From Acidobacteriaceae bacterium (lineage in GTDB: Bacteria; Acidobacteriota; Terriglobia; Terriglobales; Acidobacteriaceae): a stretch of DNA of 7,266 nucleotides. Positions 1 to 6,041 of the stretch are shown one piece after another (the first letter of the stretch is position 1; every line of letters starts with the position of its first letter). Under the pieces are notes generated by a model. That model did no database searches and was not told the origin of the DNA. It worked only from the letters and a program-made list of their open reading frames with translations. The stretch is from NCBI GenBank assembly GCA_030049955.1, contig JASIJX010000176.1, forward strand, positions 1 through 7,266. The letters run 5' to 3'. A program made the translations under genes and the position numbers.

Positions 1-457
1 TGGTTCCGTCGTCTTCGGTCACCTCGGGAATCGCGCTCGACGGAATGTCCTGATACCGCGGCTCGGTCATCTTGAGCGCCGCGGGCAGGTTGGCCCAGAG
101 TTGGAAGCCATGCATGCGGCCGCGCTCGTCGCCCTTCGGCATCTCCTGGTGCAGAATGCCGCTTCCGGCCGTCATCCACTGCACGTCGCCGGCAGTCATG
201 CGGCCCTTGTTGCCCAGCGAATCGCCATGCGCTACTTCGCCTGCAAGCACATAGGTGATGGTCTCGATGCCGCGATGCGGATGCCACGGAAATCCGGCCA
301 GATAGTCGGCTGGATTCTCATTACGGAAATCGTCCAGCAACAGGAACGGATCGAACTCCTTGGTTTTGCCGAATCCGAAGGCCCGCTGGAGCTTTACGCC
401 AGCACCCTCGATCGTCGGTTTGGTTTGAAGAATTTCTTTGACCGCACGCAGTGACAT
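1..457 (-). CDS. Pirin family protein, N-terminal part (gene runs off the left edge)
   Basis: Reading the minus strand from ATG 457-455 gives 152 residues that stay open to the window edge. The sequence is a clear pirin N-terminal cupin: MSLRAVKEIL, then FDPFLLLDDF at about 35-44, FPWHPHRGIE at about 56-65, and ILHQEMPKGDERG at about 101-113. The four expected metal ligands are present: His59 and His61 in the HPHRG motif, His103, and Glu105 in the HQE motif. They match the Fe(II)-binding His/His/His/Glu set known for pirins. Bacterial pirins are cytoplasmic, often stress-induced, and some act as quercetin dioxygenases; the substrate here cannot be told. The start is well supported by AAGGAGG (466-472) eight bases before the ATG. 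The full protein is usually about 230-300 aa, so the C-terminal cupin is missing only because of the window edge. It lies 97 bp downstream of the SDR-like gene on the same strand and may have its own promoter. Confidence 0.93.
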   Translation of the reverse strand, partial: MSLRAVKEILQTKPTIEGAGVKLQRAFGFGKTKEFDPFLLLDDFRNENPADYLAGFPWHPHRGIETITYVLAGEVAHGDSLGNKGRMTAGDVQWMTAGSGILHQEMPKGDERGRMHGFQLWANLPAALKMTEPRYQDIPSSAIPEVTEDDGT

Positions 458-465
458 GGCGGCGA

Positions 466-508
466 CCTCCTTTGCTGATAGGAGCGTACAAGAATTAGAT
501 GTTGCAAC
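466..508 (-). promoter_or_regulatory. Pirin leader: strong Shine-Dalgarno and upstream GTTGCAAC palindrome
   Basis: The minus strand carries AAGGAGG (466-472) at ideal distance from the pirin ATG. The perfect 8-bp palindrome GTTGCAAC lies at 501-508, 43 bp upstream of the start. Its TTGCAA could serve as a -35-like element (weak TCCTAT match 18 bp further on) or as a repressor half-site. The same 8-mer occurs before the YceI gene at 2149-2156. The role in control is inference. Confidence 0.4.
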
Positions 509-556
509 AGGTAACTGGATTCAGTCCATCCCCAGACGCGTCCGGTTCGGGGAAAG

Positions 557-1555
557 CTACGCCGTTTTCACGGATCGCTGATACCACTCGAGCGTGTTCT
601 TGAGACCATCCGCATAGGATGTCTTTCGCACGTTCCCAAGGAGGCGATCGAGAGCGCTGTCATCCATGATGACCGGTGTTGTTTGCAGATAGTGCATTTC
701 CACCAGCTCCCGGACAAACGGGTTGAACAGCCCTCCGATGCGAAGCATCGTTTTGCCTATCACCCGCAGCTTTGGCGGCCGCCCGGCGAGGCGAAAAACA
801 TGCTCCGCGATCTGTCGCTGTGTCATCGTCCCTGACCCGGCGAAGTTCCACCAGGTCCCGTAAGCCTCCGGGCAAGCCGCAAGGTCGAGTACCACTGGTC
901 CCACATCAGGGACATAGGTGAACTCGTGCGGAGTGTCGATTGGGCCGACCATGGTTGCCGTCTTGCCGGTCGCCGCAGCCTGGAACAAAGAATGGAGAAA
1001 ACTCGCTTCGACCCGCGGCCCGTAGAAGTCCGGCAGTCGGAGAATGGTTCCCTTGATCCGGCCCTCGGCGTGCGCTTTCAGCAAGCGATCTTCCTGCTCC
1101 CTGCGCATCCGGCCCTTGAAGGTTTGAGGATTGCGAGAGTGTTGTTCCGTAACCTTTGCCGATTGCGGCACACCGTACGGGTAAACCGTACCGATCAGTA
1201 CGAATCGCTGCACGCCGGCGTCAATCGCGCCCTGCAGTGTTCTTTCAATCAACACTGGGTGCAACTGAAACTGGTCATACGGCACGCCGACCAGGTACAC
1301 GAGCGTGTCGATTCCTTGCGCCGCTGCACGGATCGATGCCGGATCGTCCGGATTCCAGAGGACGAGTTCGGCAAGGGGATCGGAACCGAACTCGGGTTCC
1401 AGCCGCTGCTGGTGCCGTCCAACGACGCGGTAAGACTTTCCACGGCGGCGAAGTTCCACGGCGATACTTCTACCGATTGCTCCCCCGGCTCCAAAGAGTG
1501 CAATCTGTCCCACAGTGGGTTCGATTTTACGCTGCCTTAATAAACTGGGCGTCAA
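557..1555 (-). CDS. Atypical NAD(P)-binding SDR / NAD-dependent epimerase-dehydratase-like protein
   Basis: This 332-residue protein has an N-terminal Rossmann fold with the glycine motif GAGGAIG (residues 22-28). A VVGR end of beta-strand 2 (about 44-47) suggests NADP rather than NAD. Other extended-SDR landmarks are LVYLVGVP (85-92), RFVLIGTVYPYG with Thr123 at the Ser/Thr active-site position, and ILRLPDFYGPR (171-181). The expected YxxxK appears degraded: the matching stretch reads TFKGRMRREQE (145-155), with Phe146 where Tyr and Met150 where Lys would fall. It may therefore bind nucleotide without classical SDR catalysis; the substrate is unknown. The start is uncertain. The TTG at 1555 overlaps the YceI gene by 29 bases, with AGGAAG 12 bases upstream. 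A GTG at 1513 would begin MGQIALFGAG, 13 bases after the YceI stop, but lacks a good ribosome site. The short junction suggests cotranscription with YceI. The TAG stop is at 557-559. Confidence 0.85.
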   Translation of the reverse strand: MTPSLLRQRKIEPTVGQIALFGAGGAIGRSIAVELRRRGKSYRVVGRHQQRLEPEFGSDPLAELVLWNPDDPASIRAAAQGIDTLVYLVGVPYDQFQLHPVLIERTLQGAIDAGVQRFVLIGTVYPYGVPQSAKVTEQHSRNPQTFKGRMRREQEDRLLKAHAEGRIKGTILRLPDFYGPRVEASFLHSLFQAAATGKTATMVGPIDTPHEFTYVPDVGPVVLDLAACPEAYGTWWNFAGSGTMTQRQIAEHVFRLAGRPPKLRVIGKTMLRIGGLFNPFVRELVEMHYLQTTPVIMDDSALDRLLGNVRKTSYADGLKNTLEWYQRSVKTA

Positions 1556-2099
1556 TCGTAAGCGTCACTTCCTCGCCCACCAGCACTCCACCGGTTTCAA
1601 GCTGGGAATTCCAGGTAAGGCCGAAGTCCTTGCGGTTGATCTTGGCCGTCGCGGAAACGCCAACACGCAAGTTGCCCCAGGGATCCTTATTCGGGGTCCC
1701 GAGTTCTTCCACAGCAAAGGTAACCGGCTTTGTCACGCCATGAATGGTCAGGTTGCCTTTGACCTCAAATTCCTCTCCCCCAGTGCGCTTCACGGCAGTG
1801 GATTCGAAGGTCAGCATGGGGTACTTTTCAGCCTCGAAGAAATCGGCGCTCTTGAGATGCCCGTCGCGCTGTGGTTCACCAGTGTTGAGCGTGTTGAGAT
1901 CTGCCGACGCTGTGACTTTGGAACGGGTGAAATCGGCCTCGTCAAGGGTCAATACGCCCTTAAGGCCGCGGATGCTGCCCTTCACATGGGCGATCATCAT
2001 GTGCTTCACCTTGAACTCAGCCGCCGAATGGGCGGGGTCGATGTTCCAGGTGCTTACGGTGGAGGAACTGGTAGTGGAAACGGTTGTTGAAGTGCTCAT
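1527..2099 (-). CDS. YceI family lipocalin-like protein, cytoplasmic form
   Basis: This 190-residue protein matches the YceI family throughout: STWNIDPAHSAAEFKVKHMM (16-35), the HVKGSIRGLKGVLTLD region (38-53), HLKSADFFEAEKYPMLTFES (81-100), GNLTIHGVTKPVTF (115-128) and INRKDFGLTW (154-163). YceI proteins form a lipocalin-like barrel that binds isoprenoid-type lipids, and many are exported. Here no signal peptide precedes the fold. Instead residues 2-17 are almost only Ser, Thr and Val, so a cytoplasmic location is likely. The ATG at 2099 is preferred because AGGAG lies 11 bases upstream. A nearer ATG at 2107 is out of frame, and an in-frame extension to 2195 looks non-coding. Length is normal for the family. 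It is the first gene of a minus-strand set with the SDR-like and pirin genes, and is probably transcribed from the 2100-2217 spacer. Confidence 0.93.
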   Translation of the reverse strand: MSTSTTVSTTSSSTVSTWNIDPAHSAAEFKVKHMMIAHVKGSIRGLKGVLTLDEADFTRSKVTASADLNTLNTGEPQRDGHLKSADFFEAEKYPMLTFESTAVKRTGGEEFEVKGNLTIHGVTKPVTFAVEELGTPNKDPWGNLRVGVSATAKINRKDFGLTWNSQLETGGVLVGEEVTLTIDAQFIKAA

Positions 2100-2148
2100 G
2101 GGTGCATGATCTCCTCTTGTCGTATTTGGATGCGGGAAGAAACTGGTC

Positions 2149-2165
2149 GTTGCAACAAATATTTG
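2149..2165 (-). promoter_or_regulatory. Candidate operator/promoter element upstream of the YceI gene
   Basis: Two abutting palindromes lie here: GTTGCAAC at 2149-2156 and CAAATATTTG at 2156-2165, sharing one base. They sit 50-66 bp before the YceI ATG, in the only AT-rich patch of the spacer. GTTGCAAC is identical to the site before the pirin gene. In both leaders TTGCAAC is followed, a few bases on, by TTCTT and then TCC on the coding strand. No convincing -10 hexamer was found at standard spacing, so whether this is an operator, a -35 box or an activator site is open. Confidence 0.4.
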
Positions 2166-2191
2166 ACCGGAAGGACAGTCGGTTTTCGCGC

Positions 2192-2215
2192 CCACGTAGG
2201 TCAGCGCCTACGTGG
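2192..2215 (-). terminator. Perfect 9-bp hairpin just after the TPR/barrel gene; terminator-like, no U-tract
   Basis: CCACGTAGG (2192-2200) and CCTACGTGG (2207-2215) are exact reverse complements around a 6-base loop. The stem begins two bases beyond the TAA stop (2218-2220) of the upstream minus-strand gene. On that strand it is followed by GCGCGAAAACC, with no run of T, so it is not a classical intrinsic terminator. It may protect the 3' end of the mRNA, weaken readthrough into the YceI promoter, or bind a dimeric protein. Confidence 0.45.
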
Positions 2216-2217
2216 CC

Positions 2218-3936
2218 TTACTCCAGCAGGTTGACATACCAGGCATTATTGCCGGTCCGCAGGTCTCTACCGTAGGAGAAGACCAGTCCTTGATCGAAGA
2301 CGCGGAGCTTGAGCTGGGCGCCGGTATCGAAGAGCCATTGGTGAGAACCGAGCGCCGTGCCGGGATCGGCGATTTTCCCGATGTCGAGAAGCGGCCCGAG
2401 CTGCAGTTTCACAAGGCCATTGGCGTACAGGTTTTTGTCTAGCTCCCAATTCTCAAGGAAAAATTCGCGGCCGAGCGGAGCGCTGCCCTTGCGGCCGTCC
2501 CGCGTGCCAATGTGAGCGTGCATGGGCAGATCGTTGTCGCGCTCAAGGCCAAGGATATACAGCTCATCGAAAGGCGCCTGGCCGAATATGCGGCCAGCAT
2601 GGAACTGCTGCGCGGTTTCGTAGTCGTCGCCTTGCGGACGCGGAAACCAATGCCACGCAACCGAGCCCGAAAGTTTTTCGAAGCTCCCAATCCCCGTCAC
2701 AATCCCGGTCGTTGATGAACTCGACCAGAGGCGTGCAGCCTGCGAAGCTGCGCCGGCCGCGAGCGTGAAGCGATGCTCTGGGATACGCCAAAGCGTGGCG
2801 TCAAGCTGCGCACGCTGCTTGAGCTCGTAGCCGCCTGCGAGCATTTGCGGCGTGAGCACACTGCCGGCCGCGACACTGCGGAAGTCGCGATGCGAGAGCT
2901 CTGCGCCGGCGCGCCAACCAATGCGGCCGCTCGAGTACGAGGTAAGATCGAATCCTCCGCGTTCCGTACGCATGTTGAAGCTCGCCAGCACTGGCGCCGG
3001 ACCGGCAAATCCATTCCGCACTGCCCAGTTCTCATTGCGAAGATCGGTCGAGAACTGCCAGCGGTACTTCGCGCCGTGCTCCCACGGTCCGGACGTCTCG
3101 GCGAAGATGCGGCGCTTCTGTGTGTCCCAGCGAAACATGGAATCAAAGTTGATGCCTTGGCGTCGGAGGTTCCAAAAGCCCGGCTCAATCTCCTGGAACG
3201 GCAATCCCCGGAAGACCAGAAAAAGATTCTCCCAGCCAGCGCCCCCGAGGCCGTTTAGCTCGCGCGCGCGAAAGTTGGCATCGAAACTGCCTCCGGGGCG
3301 CGCGTCGAGATCGAGCTGCCAGGCGGGAAAGATGCCCAGGCCGCGTAGGCGCGATTGCGTGGCGAGGTACTGCGGCTCCAGCAGCGTGCTGGCCGGCGCG
3401 AAGGCGAACGCGTGATCGAGAAGCGCAGGTGAAATGCGCGGGATGGGGTCCTCGTTAATCTCGTCGATCTGCGGCTTGCCGATACGGTTCCAGTATTTGA
3501 GCGCGGCCTCGAGATTGCCGTCGAGGAAATAGAGCGTTGCAAGAAAGTTGTTGGCGTAAGCGTCGTTCGGGGCCAGGCGCAAAGCTGTGCGCAGGCGCTG
3601 CTCGGCCAGCGCATTGTGTTTCTGCTTGAAGGCGATGCCGGCGAGCTCGATCGGGAAGCGCGCATCGCGCGGAGCGAGTTGGCTGCCTTGCCGGAGTGCG
3701 CGTTCGGCTTCAGGCCAGCGGCCGAGGCGCGCGAGCGCCATACCGTAGTCGAAGTCCTGGCCGGCCGAGCGCGAATGAACGGGCGCGAGATTGCGGACGA
3801 TCTCATCCCAGTGCGGCGCGTCAGCGGCATTTTCTGATTGCGGTGTAGAGGAAGGCGTCAATGCCTGTGCGCCGGCAACGACGCACCTGGCGAACATCGA
3901 AATGACAATCAGCCACCTCGCCAGATCGCGCAGCAT
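2218..3936 (-). CDS. Exported TPR protein fused to a POTRA-like segment and Omp85-like outer-membrane barrel
   Basis: The protein is 572 residues. Residues 1-24 form a signal peptide (ARWLIVISMFARCVVAGAQA). About 60-155 contain TPR-type helices: FDYGMALARLGRWPEAERALRQG, then IAFKQKHNALAEQRLRTALRLAPND, then FLATLYFLDGNLEAALKYW. About 184-225 (LLEPQYLATQSRLRGLGIFP onward) resemble a POTRA repeat. The rest is alternating, aromatic-rich strand sequence. It includes LYILGLERDNDLPMHAHIG (459-477), FFLENWELDKNLY (492-504), and a closing QLKLRVFDQGLVFSYGRDLR, reminiscent of bacterial surface-antigen (Omp85/TamA) barrels. This suggests an outer-membrane protein with a periplasmic TPR scaffold. The ATG at 3936 is chosen over a GTG at 4014 because it puts the signal peptide first. 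It also gives a TGATG one-base overlap with the peptidase gene, so translation is probably coupled. The TPR call is firm; the POTRA and Omp85 calls are inference from pattern. A plain TPR-plus-porin fusion is the alternative. Confidence 0.82.
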   Translation of the reverse strand: MLRDLARWLIVISMFARCVVAGAQALTPSSTPQSENAADAPHWDEIVRNLAPVHSRSAGQDFDYGMALARLGRWPEAERALRQGSQLAPRDARFPIELAGIAFKQKHNALAEQRLRTALRLAPNDAYANNFLATLYFLDGNLEAALKYWNRIGKPQIDEINEDPIPRISPALLDHAFAFAPASTLLEPQYLATQSRLRGLGIFPAWQLDLDARPGGSFDANFRARELNGLGGAGWENLFLVFRGLPFQEIEPGFWNLRRQGINFDSMFRWDTQKRRIFAETSGPWEHGAKYRWQFSTDLRNENWAVRNGFAGPAPVLASFNMRTERGGFDLTSYSSGRIGWRAGAELSHRDFRSVAAGSVLTPQMLAGGYELKQRAQLDATLWRIPEHRFTLAAGAASQAARLWSSSSTTGIVTGIGSFEKLSGSVAWHWFPRPQGDDYETAQQFHAGRIFGQAPFDELYILGLERDNDLPMHAHIGTRDGRKGSAPLGREFFLENWELDKNLYANGLVKLQLGPLLDIGKIADPGTALGSHQWLFDTGAQLKLRVFDQGLVFSYGRDLRTGNNAWYVNLLE

Positions 3937-4496
3937 CAATGCAAGCCCGCCGGCGATCCTGTCAGGTTCGCCATCGGCACAGCGAGCAGCGTCCAGTTTC
4001 CGGTGACCTTCCACTCGCGCTCGAACTCCTCGCGTGCCTCTTTAAGCAGCTTGCGCTGCGCGGGATCGTTGAGCAGCACGACCTGCTCGGCATCGTCGAT
4101 GCCGGCGACAACCACATAGTGCAGCGAACGGCCGCCCGCAGGCTCGAGTGCGGCAATGACCGGGCGGCCTTTGGCAAGCTGATGCTCAAGATCGGACCAC
4201 TGGCCGGCAAAGGCGAAGGCGCGATAACTGTGCTGCTGAAAGTAGCGCAGCATATCGGCGGCGCGCACCCCATCGCGCCCTGGTGTAAGCGTGCGCAGCA
4301 CATCGGCTGCGCCACCGCTCGCTGGCGCGCGCTGCTGCTTCTGCCAATATTCCATGATCATGGCGATGCTGGCCGGGCCGCAGCCATTCTTCTGCTGCGC
4401 GACGAACGGCACGTCCAGCCAGATGTTGAGAGGAGCCGCGGCAAGCGCGACGCTACTGATCGCCAGCAGAACACCGGCTATCACTCCGCCGCGCAC
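3936..4496 (-). CDS. C39-family cysteine peptidase, secreted, stand-alone domain
   Basis: The protein is 186 residues with an N-terminal signal peptide (about 1-20, VIAGVLLAISSVALAA). The mature part opens with LNIWLDVPFVAQQKNGCGPASIAMIMEYW (23-51), the C39 hallmark. Cys39 is the nucleophile and Gln34 or Gln35 the likely oxyanion residue. His126 in SLHYVVVAGID and Asp144 in VLLNDPAQ complete the triad. It is close to the PA2778-type of C39 protein rather than to bacteriocin transporters: there is no ABC or membrane domain, and no double-glycine precursor gene nearby. A periplasmic site of action is expected. The start is GTG at 4496, with GAGAGGG seven bases upstream, 12 bases after the stop of the preceding gene. 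The TGA shares one base with the next ATG. PA2778 homologues, as I recall them, carry TPRs in the same chain; here the TPRs lie in the next gene. Confidence 0.9.
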   Translation of the reverse strand: MRGGVIAGVLLAISSVALAAAPLNIWLDVPFVAQQKNGCGPASIAMIMEYWQKQQRAPASGGAADVLRTLTPGRDGVRAADMLRYFQQHSYRAFAFAGQWSDLEHQLAKGRPVIAALEPAGGRSLHYVVVAGIDDAEQVVLLNDPAQRKLLKEAREEFEREWKVTGNWTLLAVPMANLTGSPAGLH

Positions 4497-4508
4497 TGCC
4501 GGACCCTC

Positions 4509-4919
4509 TCAGCGCACCGCTACGATGATGAGGATGATCACGGCGACGGCAACGAGAATGATCAGCAGGTCGTGATCGCTCATATTGCCGGCGGCGAAGT
4601 CGTTCTGCGCTTTGTTGGCGCGTGCGGCCAGTTGCGCCAGTTCCTGATCGCTGAGCCCGACGACGGCATTTTGCACCTCGACCGGGTTCATGTGCGCCTG
4701 CTCAAGCGCTTTCTCCGCTTTGGGCGAGGAAAGGAAACCGCGTAGCGTGTCGATGTTCTGCTGGCGAGCGTGCGTGGCGTCCTGTGCGGCCTTATTCAGA
4801 TCGCCAGGGCTGACCACGTGGTTCGCATTCTGCGCAGCCATGGGTTGGGGAACGGCGAATGCCGCAGCGAGAACAGCAGTCGAAAGAAAGCCGACCGGCT
4901 GCCGGAAATGAAACCGCAT
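4509..4919 (-). CDS. PA2779-like small exported, C-terminally anchored protein
   Basis: The 136-residue product has a signal peptide (about 1-29, FLSTAVLAAAFAVPQPMAAQ). A soluble helical middle includes NIDTLRGFLSSPKAEKALEQ (55-74) and VQNAVVGLSDQELAQLAARA (82-101). A single hydrophobic helix follows (LLIILVAVAVIILIIVAV, 118-135), ending in one Arg. This layout matches the PA2779 family: a short domain with an 'L..peV...L..lGL...E...LA' pattern, then a C-terminal membrane helix. The gene-order pairing with a C39 peptidase is the same as for PA2778/PA2779. Biochemical function is unknown to me; a membrane partner, chaperone or substrate of the peptidase is inference. It is the first gene of a three-gene operon. 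The ATG at 4919 has GGGAGG nine bases upstream and a promoter 46-72 bp upstream. Codon use and composition resemble the neighbours. Confidence 0.82.
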   Translation of the reverse strand: MRFHFRQPVGFLSTAVLAAAFAVPQPMAAQNANHVVSPGDLNKAAQDATHARQQNIDTLRGFLSSPKAEKALEQAHMNPVEVQNAVVGLSDQELAQLAARANKAQNDFAAGNMSDHDLLIILVAVAVIILIIVAVR

Positions 4920-4964
4920 GTGTCTCTACCTCCCGGGGGTTGGAAGTTTAGGCAACTCTCTGCG

Positions 4965-4991
4965 ATTATAACGTGGCTGCATGAGCAGCAA
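4965..4991 (-). promoter_or_regulatory. Promoter of the PA2779-like / C39 / TPR-barrel operon
   Basis: On the minus strand a perfect TATAAT lies at 4965-4970. TTGCTG at 4986-4991 is a weak -35 match (TTG only) at a short 15-bp spacing. Transcription would start near 4958, giving a leader of about 40 bases that carries the GGGAGG site before the ATG at 4919. The weak -35 may mean an activator or another sigma factor is involved. The spacer is shared with the divergent oxygenase gene. Confidence 0.6.
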
Positions 4992-5042
4992 GATGCGCCT
5001 GCAGAACCTTTCTGACTAACCTGGCTGCGACTCGCGCGCTCT

Positions 5043-5048
5043 AATAAT
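5043..5048 (+). promoter_or_regulatory. Candidate -10 box of a leaderless transcript for the oxygenase gene
   Basis: AATAAT (five of six matches to TATAAT) ends six bases before the ATG at 5055. That is the distance at which transcription would begin on the start codon itself. No Shine-Dalgarno-like sequence is present in the 30 bases upstream, which is GC-rich (GGCTGCGACTCGCGCGC). No clear -35 was found. Confidence 0.35.
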
Positions 5049-5054
5049 GTGCAT

Positions 5055-6041
5055 ATGACAGTGTTGCCAAGCGGCCGAGCAGGCGGACAGGTTTCTTCGG
5101 CGGATTTCGAAAGCGTCCTCGCCGGTGTCGCTCGCCGCACGCACGATCCGCGCGCCGGCATCTTCGGGCCGGGATCGACGAGCTGGCGGGTGAACCGCGA
5201 GTCGGCTGTTTTCCTTTGCGCCGGACGAGCGGCGCTGCTGCAGCTTGCCCATCCGTGGGTAGCTGCGGCACTCGAACAGCACTCGAGCGTGATGATGCGG
5301 CCGATTGAGCGCTTTCACAACACTTTCCGGATTGTTTACACGATGGTCTTCGGCACGCTGGAGCAGGCGCTGGCCGCGGCGCGGCATCTGTATAAACTGC
5401 ACACGACCATTCAGGGCGAATTGCCGGAGCAGATTGCAGGATGGCCGCGCGGCGCACGCTACCAGGCCAATGAGATTGCGGCGCTGCGCTGGGTCTTCTC
5501 CACGCTTGTCGAGAGTGCTGTCATCGCGTGGGAGTGCGCATTGGGGCCAATGCCGCACGACGAGCGCGACCGGTTCTACACCGAAAGCAGATTGTTGGCC
5601 GGTCTGTTTGGGCTGGCGGATGCGTCGCTTCCGCAAAGCTGGGAAGAATTCGCTGCCTATAACCAGGCGATGCACGGCTCGGATGAGCTGGGTGTAAGCG
5701 TGTACGCGCGCACAATGGCGCATTACCTGCTTTCCGGCGGCAATTCCTGGGTGTACATTCCGTGCTGGTACCGTGCGCTGACCGCGGCGTGGCTGCCGCC
5801 GCGGTTTCAGCAGGAGTTTGCGCTGGAGTTTACTGAAGTAGACCGCCGCGCCGCCGATGCTGCCTGCCGAAGAATTCCGCGGATCTACCGCAGGCTGCCA
5901 GCGGCGCTGCGCTTCGTGGGCCCGTGGCATCAGGCGCAGGCGCGGCTGGCTGGCCGTCGCGCCGGTCCGCTTGCCCGGCTCAGCAATCGCTTCTGGATCG
6001 GCCAGACGCTGCTGCCATTCGCGGATGAAACGCCGCGTTGA
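5055..6041 (+). CDS. Oxygenase MpaB / DUF2236 family protein
   Basis: The protein is 328 residues. It carries the DUF2236 signature across its length: WRVNRESAVFLCAGRAALLQ and LAHPWVAAALEQHS (44-77, with His66-Pro67), RFHNTFRIVYTMVFGTLEQA (86-105), HLYKLHTTIQGELPEQ (111-126), a WVFSTLVESAV helix (146-156), and FYTESRLLAGLFG with SLPQSWEEFAAYNQAM (174-206). Known relatives include fungal MpaB and the latex-clearing protein Lcp, which are heme-dependent oxygenases cleaving isoprenoid chains. The substrate here is unknown and I cannot assign the heme ligand from the sequence. Many relatives have His in the WVHATL motif where this protein has Phe148. No signal peptide is seen, so it is probably cytoplasmic. 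ATG 5055 is preferred to GTG 5049; neither has a ribosome site, which points to leaderless translation. It is divergent from the protease operon. Confidence 0.9.
   Translation: MTVLPSGRAGGQVSSADFESVLAGVARRTHDPRAGIFGPGSTSWRVNRESAVFLCAGRAALLQLAHPWVAAALEQHSSVMMRPIERFHNTFRIVYTMVFGTLEQALAAARHLYKLHTTIQGELPEQIAGWPRGARYQANEIAALRWVFSTLVESAVIAWECALGPMPHDERDRFYTESRLLAGLFGLADASLPQSWEEFAAYNQAMHGSDELGVSVYARTMAHYLLSGGNSWVYIPCWYRALTAAWLPPRFQQEFALEFTEVDRRAADAACRRIPRIYRRLPAALRFVGPWHQAQARLAGRRAGPLARLSNRFWIGQTLLPFADETPR

Noticed and set aside
528..552. TCCCC...GGGGA inverted repeat after the SDR-like gene as a terminator
   Set aside because: Only five paired bases with a 15-base loop and no T-run on the minus strand; too weak to call.
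2100..2195. N-terminal extension of the YceI protein to 2195
   Set aside because: The extension has no family similarity or signal peptide and covers the palindromes and the Shine-Dalgarno of the ATG at 2099.
3936..4014. Longer form of the TPR/barrel protein starting at GTG 4014
   Set aside because: It would bury the signal peptide behind 26 residues and overlap the peptidase gene by 79 bases. The ATG at the TGATG junction is far better.
3936..4496. C39 gene as part of a bacteriocin ABC exporter
   Set aside because: There is no ABC or transmembrane domain, the protein has a cleavable signal peptide, and no leader-peptide precursor gene with a GG site was found in the window.
3939..4745. 268-codon open frame on the plus strand across the C39 and PA2779-like genes
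   Set aside because: It is antisense to two genes with clear signal peptides and catalytic motifs. Its translation is Arg/His-rich and shows no domain; GC-rich antisense frames are often open.
5016..5930. 304-codon open frame on the minus strand opposite the oxygenase gene
   Set aside because: The DUF2236 protein on the plus strand is unmistakable. The antisense product is Arg/Gln/Pro-rich and low in recognisable structure.
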